Positions 1 through 5,084 of a stretch of 7,784 nt of DNA are shown in pieces; positions within the stretch are counted from its first letter, which is position 1; each line of letters starts with the position of its first letter. The stretch is from Verrucomicrobiia bacterium (GTDB lineage: Bacteria > Verrucomicrobiota > Verrucomicrobiia > Opitutales > Opitutaceae). The notes below the pieces were generated by a model. It was not told the origin of the DNA. It made no database searches and worked only from the letters and a program-made list of their open reading frames with translations. The translations under genes were made by a program, and so were the position numbers. Where the stretch lies: positions 1 through 7,784 of the forward strand of contig JAUHWE010000196.1 of NCBI GenBank assembly GCA_030424825.1, written 5' to 3'.

Positions 1-380
1 GAAAGTGAGCGTTCGTCAATCGGCTTTCCTGGAACGACGTAGGTGAATTTTGATCCGAGACTAGCTGCGTGCCGAACGGCGGCATTCACGTGTGTGACCA
101 TAGGATCAAAGTGCGCGGCGTTGTCACTGTCGAACGTGCTTCTGGCGGGAGCTTCATGAGAAGCCGAAATGCAGTTAACCTCTAAATCAAGGTCCTTCAA
201 TATCGGATCCGAACGCTCGTCTCTGAGCATGGAAGGACATATGTCCACATTGCGGAAGCCCATTGCGGCTACCTGCTCCAGGCTCTGTTCGAGGTTCACT
301 CGCTGCCGTCCGTACCTTCTCCACAGACGATACGGGCCTGTGCCCTCATCCAGTGCCCAAATACAACAGGAAAGTCTCAT
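1..380 (-). CDS. Sugar phosphate isomerase/epimerase-like protein (N-terminal part, cut by left edge)
   Basis: The minus strand is open from an ATG at 380 to the window edge, giving 126 residues beginning MRLSCCIWALDEG. The segments EQVAAMGFRNVDI, then LEVNCISASHEAP, then a helix with AAVRHAASLGSKF followed by TYVVPG, follow the beta-alpha order of a xylose-isomerase-like TIM barrel (AP endonuclease family 2 fold). Proteins of this family usually have 260-300 residues, so less than half is present. They typically isomerise or epimerise sugars, sugar acids or inositols in the cytoplasm with a divalent metal; the substrate cannot be told here and the metal ligands lie mostly in the missing part. 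No signal peptide is seen. The gene starts 15 bp after the DUF3500 stop codon, in the same reading frame, with no clear Shine-Dalgarno site, so translational coupling is likely. Family assignment is fairly confident, specific function is not. Confidence 0.75.
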   Translation of the reverse strand, partial: MRLSCCIWALDEGTGPYRLWRRYGRQRVNLEQSLEQVAAMGFRNVDICPSMLRDERSDPILKDLDLEVNCISASHEAPARSTFDSDNAAHFDPMVTHVNAAVRHAASLGSKFTYVVPGKPIDERSL

Positions 381-395
381 TGTATTCAGAAAAGG

Positions 396-1412
396 CTACA
401 CGTGATCTTTAATGTGCACCCAAGTGTGAACATGCGGGTCGCCCCGAAAGTACCAGACCATATTGGGCCCTTCGATCTGGAATACATCCCATACGCCGTC
501 GTTGCCTACATCCTCTCCTTTGTAGAAGGCCAGGTGAAGATTGTCGAAGCCGCTGTCCTCGATCAGTTTCAGCGACTCTCGACGGTCTTCTTCTCGAAAG
601 GGCAAAAGGAGATCGTTGAGCACGTTGCGGACCTCGTCCTTCTGGTCCGAAGTCAGCTCAGTCATTCGAATACCGTCCAGGCCCTCGCTTTTCCCGGTCA
701 AGGCGACGGTCTTCTTTCCCTGCTCATTGCGCGACCATTCCATCAACGCTTGCTTCCGTTGTTTGCCGTCCATCATTTGAAAAACCTCATTAGCGCGCTT
801 GGCTTGAAACCAATAGACGTTTCCGGGGTGGTGGGGCTTTTCATCAAAGGACTGAGCGGCGTGTCCATAGAAGATGGGTCCTCCGAAAGCGGTTCCTTCC
901 ACCGAATCACCGTCACAACGCCGGGTAGTGTGGCGGCCTGTTAGCACGAATTGAAACTTGCCTGTATCCGGTTTTCCGAACAGGGCGATCGAGCATTCTC
1001 CGTATCCGCCTCGTCCACTGTCTTCCAGTACTTGCTTCATCACCTGATCCGCATATTCCTCGCTGTGCATCTTCATGAAGATTTCGCGAATCATCGCCTG
1101 CTGGTCTCGGGTGTAGGAACGAACGCGATGGTCCTTCACGATAAACCAATTGTTGTCGATCTCATGCCTTAGGCGATGGTCGAAGTCGAAACACACATTG
1201 CTTCGCTGAGTTTCCGAGAGACTGTCGTAAAGGGTTTTAACGAGGGTCTCTGCCTGAGGCTTGGTCGATTGCTTTGCGGCAAATGTTTCCGTAACTATTC
1301 CCGACGGCAGAATCGCAGCACCGGCTGCCGCTAAACTAGCGTGTTTCAGGAAGTGCCGGCGATCGAGGGAAGGGTAGCAATCGCAGGGGTGAAGGGGGTC
1401 GTGCGTTTCCAT
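396..1412 (-). CDS. DUF3500 family protein with Tat signal peptide
   Basis: A 338-residue protein starting at ATG 1412. Residues 18-23 are RRHFLK, a twin-arginine motif, followed by an Ala-rich hydrophobic stretch (about 25-35) and a likely cleavage site near TFAA (43-46), so it is probably exported folded by the Tat system. The mature part matches my recollection of the DUF3500 family: FVLTGRHTTRRCDGD (155-169), FGGPIFYGH (176-184), HPGNVYWFQA (195-204) and a C-terminal IEGPNMVWYFRGDPHVHTWVHI (313-334, split by family as IEGP then an H-x-H pair at 327/329). The conserved histidines could bind a metal, but the biochemical role of DUF3500 is not established. It is followed after 15 bp by a sugar isomerase-like gene and preceded at 181 bp by a sulfatase, suggesting periplasmic sugar metabolism. 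No strong ribosome binding site is visible. Family call is good; function is unknown. Confidence 0.85.
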   Translation of the reverse strand: METHDPLHPCDCYPSLDRRHFLKHASLAAAGAAILPSGIVTETFAAKQSTKPQAETLVKTLYDSLSETQRSNVCFDFDHRLRHEIDNNWFIVKDHRVRSYTRDQQAMIREIFMKMHSEEYADQVMKQVLEDSGRGGYGECSIALFGKPDTGKFQFVLTGRHTTRRCDGDSVEGTAFGGPIFYGHAAQSFDEKPHHPGNVYWFQAKRANEVFQMMDGKQRKQALMEWSRNEQGKKTVALTGKSEGLDGIRMTELTSDQKDEVRNVLNDLLLPFREEDRRESLKLIEDSGFDNLHLAFYKGEDVGNDGVWDVFQIEGPNMVWYFRGDPHVHTWVHIKDHV

Positions 1413-1439
1413 AGTGCGTCTTTCGTTTTGGGGCCATGT

Positions 1440-1454
1440 CTTCGAATTTCGAAG
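1440..1454. promoter_or_regulatory. 15-bp perfect palindrome upstream of the DUF3500 gene (operator candidate)
   Basis: CTTCGAA-T-TTCGAAG has perfect 7-bp arms around one central base. It lies 28 bp upstream of the DUF3500 start codon, where a dimeric repressor or activator could act on the DUF3500/isomerase operon. No regulator gene is in the window, so the binding protein is unknown. An RNA hairpin is unlikely because there is almost no loop. Confidence 0.4.
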
Positions 1455-1497
1455 GTACTAGACCCGTTAACGCTAGGCAATGCCGAATGGTTCCAAA

Positions 1498-1503
1498 ATT
1501 GTA
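1498..1503 (-). promoter_or_regulatory. Possible -10 box for the DUF3500/isomerase operon
   Basis: On the minus strand the hexamer TACAAT (5 of 6 to the sigma-70 -10 consensus) lies about 86 bp before the DUF3500 start codon. The best -35 candidate, TAGACG, is 4 of 6 and sits at a long spacing of 19 bp, so this is a weak call. If it is real, the 15-bp palindrome at 1440-1454 would lie in the transcribed leader. Confidence 0.25.
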
Positions 1504-1545
1504 CTTCAATTCAGATGGTACCCGTCTAGCGATGAAGACTAGGCT

Positions 1546-1576
1546 CGCCCTCGGGTGCCTGCCGCGGGCGATTTTT
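1546..1576 (+). terminator. Hairpin followed by T-run, read on the plus strand
   Basis: CGCCC pairs with GGGCG, then one T/C mismatch, then CGG pairs with CCG around a 7-nt loop; on the plus strand ATTTTT follows directly. It sits 24-48 bp beyond the sulfatase stop codon, so the hairpin could end the sulfatase transcript, but the T-run is on the opposite strand and there is no plus-strand gene to its left in the window. Structure is visible; the function is uncertain. Confidence 0.35.
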
Positions 1577-1593
1577 CACTATAGAAGCCCGGA

Positions 1594-3057
1594 TTACTTG
1601 TTTGCCGCCCTTGCCAAGCGACCCAGCTCGGGTCCGTTATCGGCGGGCATGGAAGCGTTCCACTTAAGGAGCTTGGATTTCAGGCGATTGGTGACCGCTT
1701 TGTTCTTGGATGCGACGTCTGTGGTTTCTGCAGGATCTTTGGAGAGATCATAGAGAATCGGATTTCCTCCGTCGTAATCGCAAAAGAGTTTCCATTTTCC
1801 ATCGCGAACCGCCAAGTCTGGGAGGCCTTTGTAATGTCGGAAATCTTCCCGATCAGGAGGGCGGCGAAAGTAGAGCGGTTCTGAACGGGAGGCGTTGCTT
1901 CTTCCCAGAATCGTCGCTTCAAGATTCTCCCCATCGAAAGCGACCTTCGATTCAATGCCGGCGATGGATAAGAGCGATGGAACGAGATCGATTGCTGAGA
2001 AAACAGAGGTCGTGTTGCGCGAGCCTTGCACCTTCTTTTCCATTTGGCTAGGAGCCCAAACAATCAGTGAGGAGCGGATGCCTCCTTCGAACAAGGTGGC
2101 TTTGTGTCCCCTCAAGTGACCGGCGGACCCGAAGCCTACTTCAGGCCCGTTGTCCGAGCAAATCGCGATGATCGTGTTGTCACGAAGCTTTTTGTCGTTG
2201 TGTACTAGATCAAACAATACGCCTAGTTGTTCATCCATGGTTTCGAGAACCTTGAGGTAGAGGTGGCGGTCGCTGCCATCTCCCCATTTTTCGAGTGGCG
2301 GGTGCATGGGCGTATGAACGTCGTCTGGCCAAAGGTTGAGGTAGAAGGACTGATCCTTCGCGGAGGCGACTTTGGCGAAGGCGACGGCTGCTTCGGTGAA
2401 CTTTTCGGTCACAAAAGCGCGATCGTGCCAAATCACAGGTCCGTGCCCGAGTGTATCGCTTCCGAGGTTGTGCTGGACGGGGGGCTGGTTGCCCGGCGAG
2501 TACTTGAGTGGGAGGACGCGGGCCCCGAGACCTTCGAAATTGGTGATGGATTCGTCGAATCCGTATTCCGTAATCAGGGGCGCTTCATGCACATTGCGCT
2601 GACCGCCCATGTGCCATTTGCCAAAGTGACCAGTGGCGTAACCCGCTTCGTGCAGGAAACGAGCGAGCATAGGCGCCTCGAGGTCGAGCCAGTCGCGAAC
2701 CCCTCGTTGGGCATTCGATTTTCGGTTGTTCAGAAAGGAAGTGATTCCCCATCGCTGCGGGTATTGGCCAGTCGAGATGGCAACGCGTGATGGCGAGCAA
2801 ATGGGGGAGTTGACGTAAAACTGTTCAAAGGCGATTCCCTCTTTGGCTAGTCGGTCGATATTTGGAGTTTCAGCCTCGGTATTGCCGAAGGATGAAAAGT
2901 CGCCCCATCCCATGTCATCGATAAAGACAAGGATGATATTGGGCCTTCGATCAGACAGGTGATGATCGGCAAGGGTATTCGTAGGAGCGAGTAACGAGGC
3001 AGCTAAAACAGCAAGGATCAGAGTAACGGAACAGTTCGGTTTATTTGCAGGCGTCAT
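1594..3057 (-). CDS. Secreted type I (formylglycine-dependent) sulfatase
   Basis: A 487-residue arylsulfatase-type enzyme of the alkaline phosphatase superfamily that hydrolyses sulfate esters, here probably of sugars. From ATG 3057: Sec signal peptide (hydrophobic core 12-24, likely cut after TLA at 30), metal-binding DD at 47-48 in FIDDMGWGD, formylglycine signature CSPSR at 87-91 (Cys87 is the residue oxidised to formylglycine), GKWH at 146-149, DDVHTP with His248, SDNG at 301-304 (second pair of calcium ligands), and Lys319 in LRGHKATLFEGG. All expected active-site residues are present. The C-terminal AVRDGKWKL and YDLSKDPAE segments are typical. An upstream in-frame TTG at 3114 would put 19 extra residues before the signal peptide and include a leader hairpin, so I prefer the ATG. 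No clear ribosome binding site is seen. Maturation needs a formylglycine-generating enzyme or anSME encoded elsewhere. Substrate cannot be read; general layout resembles GALNS-like sulfatases common in Planctomycetota and Verrucomicrobiota. Confidence 0.93.
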   Translation of the reverse strand: MTPANKPNCSVTLILAVLAASLLAPTNTLADHHLSDRRPNIILVFIDDMGWGDFSSFGNTEAETPNIDRLAKEGIAFEQFYVNSPICSPSRVAISTGQYPQRWGITSFLNNRKSNAQRGVRDWLDLEAPMLARFLHEAGYATGHFGKWHMGGQRNVHEAPLITEYGFDESITNFEGLGARVLPLKYSPGNQPPVQHNLGSDTLGHGPVIWHDRAFVTEKFTEAAVAFAKVASAKDQSFYLNLWPDDVHTPMHPPLEKWGDGSDRHLYLKVLETMDEQLGVLFDLVHNDKKLRDNTIIAICSDNGPEVGFGSAGHLRGHKATLFEGGIRSSLIVWAPSQMEKKVQGSRNTTSVFSAIDLVPSLLSIAGIESKVAFDGENLEATILGRSNASRSEPLYFRRPPDREDFRHYKGLPDLAVRDGKWKLFCDYDGGNPILYDLSKDPAETTDVASKNKAVTNRLKSKLLKWNASMPADNGPELGRLARAANK

Positions 3058-3079
3058 TTTCTTTAATAGTAAGGAATGG

Positions 3080-3113
3080 AAAAAAGAGAGTGGCGAATAG
3101 TTGGAATTCGCCA
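3080..3113 (-). promoter_or_regulatory. Leader hairpin plus T-run upstream of the sulfatase (attenuator or terminator candidate)
   Basis: On the minus strand TGGCGAAT (3113-3106) pairs perfectly with ATTCGCCA (3098-3091) across a 7-nt loop; five bases later comes a run of six T. The T-run ends 22 bp before the sulfatase ATG. This is the shape of a weak intrinsic terminator placed in the leader of a gene, so it may attenuate sulfatase transcription, or it may stop read-through from the gene upstream. It could also be an 8-bp-arm operator. Confidence 0.4.
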
Positions 3114-3294
3114 AGCATCAAAACTGAGGGAGCGGGCACGGCATCGCTTTCCCGCGAAAGACAGGGAAAGTCCTAGGGGCAGGGGTTTGGAAATCCTGGA
3201 CTGGCATACAGCTCGACTAGTTTCGGCGCTTCAAACAGGTCTCCGTAAACTGGGAGGCATTCTTATGCGAAGTCCGATTATATGGATTTCTGAT

Positions 3295-3371
3295 GTTGGG
3301 GCGTCGCTTGCGGCGACCGTATCATTAGATGCTCTAGCCACGCAAGCGGTCGCCGCAAGCGACGCCTCTAC
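3295..3371. repeat. REPIN/BIME-like inverted pair of REP sequences
   Basis: GGCGTCGCTTGCGGCGACCG (3300-3319) recurs as an exact reverse complement at 3347-3366, 27 bp further on. Each arm also folds by itself: GTCGC pairs with GCGAC around a 5-nt loop. Each arm is preceded, one base away, by a tetranucleotide: GTTG (3295-3298) for the left arm and, on the minus strand, GTAG (3371-3368) for the right arm. Palindromic units headed by GTAG-type tetranucleotides and arranged as inverted doublets are the hallmark of RAYT-mobilised REP elements. No RAYT transposase is in the window and copy number cannot be judged here. It lies 26 bp past the membrane-protein stop codon and could also protect or end that transcript. 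Confidence 0.7.
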
Positions 3372-3396
3372 AAAAATTCAATTTAGGGATACTCGC

Positions 3397-3753
3397 TCAG
3401 GTGAAGAGGGGGCGGATCTCTATCCACCATGAGAAGATGCAAACGAGGGTCAGGATTAGTACGAAAGGGGATATCCATGCAATGCGCTTCCTGCGTTTCC
3501 GGGCTTCAGGATCGTTTTCGATCCAGTCGATTTTGATCCACAAGAAGGGAAGTTTCATCGTGATCTTGTCTCGCACCCACCAGTTTTTGCCCAGCTCTTC
3601 AGGCACTTTGAAATACCCACATGGATACCCCGATTCGCGCCATTTTTTAGGATAGCGCTGTTTGAGAATCTTCATAATCCGGTCGGAATCATAAAGAGCC
3701 GTGAAGATAATGGGTAATGTGAATAATATCGATGCTACAAATAAGATTTCCAC
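3397..3753 (-). CDS. Small two-helix membrane protein of unknown function
   Basis: A 118-residue protein that I do not recognise. It starts at GTG 3753, chosen because GGGAGG lies 4 nt upstream and a good promoter precedes it. Residues 2-20 form one membrane helix and 91-111 a second. Between them is a soluble loop of about 70 residues rich in Trp, Lys and Arg (for example KNWWVRDK at 56-63), and RKRRKR at 85-90 just before helix 2 suggests by the positive-inside rule that the loop is cytoplasmic. There are only two cysteines (45 and 105) and no catalytic motif. It stands alone: the permease gene upstream ends 189 bp away with its own spacer promoter, and the sulfatase downstream is 339 bp away. 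The overall shape (helix, basic loop, helix) recalls small stress membrane proteins such as UspB, but I see no sequence match. Confidence 0.75.
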   Translation of the reverse strand: MEILFVASILFTLPIIFTALYDSDRIMKILKQRYPKKWRESGYPCGYFKVPEELGKNWWVRDKITMKLPFLWIKIDWIENDPEARKRRKRIAWISPFVLILTLVCIFSWWIEIRPLFT

Positions 3754-3757
3754 TCAA

Positions 3758-3763
3758 CCTCCC
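3758..3763 (-). promoter_or_regulatory. Ribosome binding site of the small membrane protein gene
   Basis: GGGAGG on the minus strand lies 4 nt before a GTG codon. It decides the start of the 118-residue protein and is one of very few strong Shine-Dalgarno sites in the window. Confidence 0.7.
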
Positions 3764-3780
3764 AGTAAAAAAGAAGTAAG

Positions 3781-3809
3781 AGTATCGAATTGCTGCCGAG
3801 TGGAGTCAA
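3781..3809 (-). promoter_or_regulatory. Sigma-70-type promoter of the small membrane protein gene
   Basis: On the minus strand TTGACT (3809-3804, 5 of 6 to the -35 consensus) is separated by exactly 17 bp from GATACT (3786-3781, 4 of 6 to the -10 consensus). The bases just upstream are A+T rich (AATTAATT), like an UP element. The predicted transcript would start near 3774, leaving a leader of about 20 nt that contains the GGGAGG ribosome binding site. Confidence 0.6.
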
Positions 3810-3885
3810 TTAATTACTTAGGAATCTTAAGAGAAAATGCGTAGGGCTTCACGATCGATTGGGAATGAGGCAGAAGAAGGGGTCA

Positions 3886-3899
3886 ACGGGAAATCCCGT
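3886..3899 (-). terminator. Possible terminator hairpin after the AEC permease gene
   Basis: ACGGG and CCCGT pair around the loop AAAT (plus-strand reading), 44 bp beyond the permease stop codon. A short stem with no good T-run on the permease strand (a pyrimidine stretch follows), so this is a weak call. Confidence 0.3.
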
Positions 3900-3942
3900 G
3901 CCTTTTCTCCCTATCTAGCGCTGGTAAAAAGAGAGAGGCTAC

Positions 3943-4905
3943 TTAGAGGTAGAGAGCTCGAGCGACCGCTACCCATAGGGGTATCGAGAAGGCACATACA
4001 ATGTAGCACATGACTATTATCGTGCCGACTCGCTCGGAATCGTCGCTGTAGCTCTTGCTCAGGAGGACGAGGGAAGTCGCGGGGGGAGATGCCCCCTGTA
4101 GAATAAAGAGTAGAACGAGGATCGGGCTGGATCGAAGCCAGGGAATGAGCGCCATCGCTCCTAGGACAACAAGGGGCATGAGAAACAATTTCTGTAGCAC
4201 GACTAGGCTACCGGCTTTAAGGTAGCGTCGGAAATTAATTTCGATCGTGCCAAGGGTGGCACCCAGCGCGAAGGTTGCCAGCGGGACTGCTCCTTCCCCA
4301 AGAAAGGTGGCGGTATCAACCACGAAATGAGGCACGTAGGGCCGGGTACCGGTTACGACAAAAGTAAGAGCGATGATGTTGGCGTAGAGGGGAGGGCTGA
4401 GCAGTTGTTTCCAGTGGAATGGCTGATCGCTTCCACGCTTCATCATGTAGAGTTTGCCGATGAGCCAGAGAAGCGGGTTGTGGGCGAGGATGTAGAGAAA
4501 GACGTAGAGGGCAAATTGGTCGAAATCCTCTTGAAGAATAATCTTCGCCAGAGGAAGGACGAAGTAGGCAGCGTTCTGCAGAAAGCCCGTCGCCGTGAGT
4601 TCGCGCTTCGCATCTCCGGTCCGAGAAAATAGGGGAATGGCAATGACCCAGCCAATCAGAATCAGCACGGCGGAAGAAAGGGGCAGAATCCACCAGCCTT
4701 GGAATTCCGTGGGTTGAAACCGACCGACGATATTGGAGAAAATAAGACAGGGAAGAAACACCGTGATGACCGTATCTGAAATGAGCTTCACTCCCGCGAC
4801 GGGTATGATCTTGCGATGTACGAGCCAGCCCGCGAACACAACGACAAGCCCGATCTGAGCGACCGCTTGAAATACGACAAAAAACTGGTTTAGGAGATCG
4901 TTCAC
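3943..4905 (-). CDS. AEC-family (auxin efflux carrier type) permease
   Basis: A 320-residue integral membrane protein of the Mem_trans/AEC family, whose bacterial members export or exchange small organic anions such as malate or malonate; the substrate is not predictable here. About ten membrane helices can be drawn (roughly 11-29, 42-61, 72-91, 109-124, 133-150, 171-188, 200-220, 232-255, 260-283, 295-318) in the usual five-plus-five layout. The fourth carries FLQNAAYFVLPLA, the conserved Asn...LPL segment, and the ninth carries LQGASPPATSLVLL, the matching Pro-rich segment of the second half. Length is normal for the family. The start is GTG 4905, directly after an in-frame TAA; no Shine-Dalgarno site is visible. 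It is divergent from the FAD dehydrogenase gene, and two LacI-type operator-like boxes lie 34-58 bp before its start codon, so repression by a sugar- or nucleotide-responsive regulator is plausible. Confidence 0.88.
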   Translation of the reverse strand: MNDLLNQFFVVFQAVAQIGLVVVFAGWLVHRKIIPVAGVKLISDTVITVFLPCLIFSNIVGRFQPTEFQGWWILPLSSAVLILIGWVIAIPLFSRTGDAKRELTATGFLQNAAYFVLPLAKIILQEDFDQFALYVFLYILAHNPLLWLIGKLYMMKRGSDQPFHWKQLLSPPLYANIIALTFVVTGTRPYVPHFVVDTATFLGEGAVPLATFALGATLGTIEINFRRYLKAGSLVVLQKLFLMPLVVLGAMALIPWLRSSPILVLLFILQGASPPATSLVLLSKSYSDDSERVGTIIVMCYIVCAFSIPLWVAVARALYL

Positions 4906-4938
4906 TTACGAAAGGGGGAGGCAGGATGCATTCTGTGA

Positions 4939-4963
4939 GAAAGCGCTTAGGGAAAGCGTTTCC
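4939..4963. promoter_or_regulatory. Two adjacent LacI/GalR-type operator-like boxes
   Basis: Within the divergent spacer lie GAAAGCGCTTAG (4939-4950) and GGAAAGCGTTTCC (4951-4963). Both share the GAAAGCG-x-TT core, repeat in direct order at a 13-bp period, and are centred on CG: AAGCGCTT is a perfect 8-bp palindrome, and GGAAA-GCG-TTTCC has perfect 5-bp arms. Read on the other strand the second is TGGAAACGCTTTCC, close to the general LacI-family pattern TGxAAxCGxTTxC. The boxes are 34-58 bp before the permease start and about 120 bp before the FAD dehydrogenase start. No LacI-type gene is in the window. Confidence 0.5.
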
Positions 4964-5046
4964 AGGCAACTCTGGCAAAGCCAAAATTTTCCGCTAGGCA
5001 GGCATGGCTCTGAAGTCCTTGCGCCTTCTCGATCTTTGAGCTGGAC

Positions 5047-5054
5047 GGGAGGAG
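5047..5054 (+). promoter_or_regulatory. Strong Shine-Dalgarno sequence 30 nt before the FAD dehydrogenase start
   Basis: GGGAGGAG is the best ribosome binding site near this gene, but it is about 30 nt from the ATG at 5085, too far for normal use. It is well placed for a GTG at 5059, which opens a 7-codon frame ending in TAG at 5080-5082, two bases before the ATG. Either a leader peptide with re-initiation or chance; no in-frame ATG, GTG or TTG exists between it and 5085. Confidence 0.3.
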
Positions 5055-5084
5055 AGTGGTGGATCATCTGTTGGCGTCCTAGTC

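Larger units (their letters stand above)
3058..3396. other. 339-bp gene-free stretch
   Basis: This gap lies between the small membrane gene and the sulfatase, both on the minus strand. It holds a T-run hairpin in the sulfatase leader, a 14-bp palindrome (3147-3160, CTTTC-CCGC-GAAAG) and a REPIN-like inverted repeat pair. A plus-strand frame is open across all of it but has no recognisable protein character. I found no convincing promoter for the sulfatase by eye. Confidence 0.6.

Noticed and set aside
402..944. 180-codon open frame on the plus strand
   Set aside because: It lies wholly antisense to the DUF3500 gene in the codon-aligned register, where long open frames arise from codon bias; no domain or plausible protein character.
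1515..1540. Similarity between the GGTACCCGTCT segment here and one near 6762
   Set aside because: Only about 11-12 bases match; one copy is intergenic and the other lies inside yaaA, so it is most likely chance.
2227..2790. 187-codon open frame on the plus strand
   Set aside because: Antisense to the core of the sulfatase, whose motifs are intact on the other strand; the translation has no recognisable features.
3058..3114. TTG start at 3114 for the sulfatase
   Set aside because: It would add 19 residues before a complete signal peptide and place the leader hairpin in coding sequence; ATG 3057 gives a standard Sec signal.
4962..4983. CCAG/CTGG and TGGC-AAA-GCCA small inverted repeats beside the operator-like boxes
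   Set aside because: Arms of only four bases are expected by chance in a region of this size.
4316..4984. 222-codon open frame on the minus strand overlapping the permease
   Set aside because: A shifted frame of the AEC gene; its product is rich in Arg, Ser and Pro with no membrane helices, whereas the permease frame has ten helices and family motifs.
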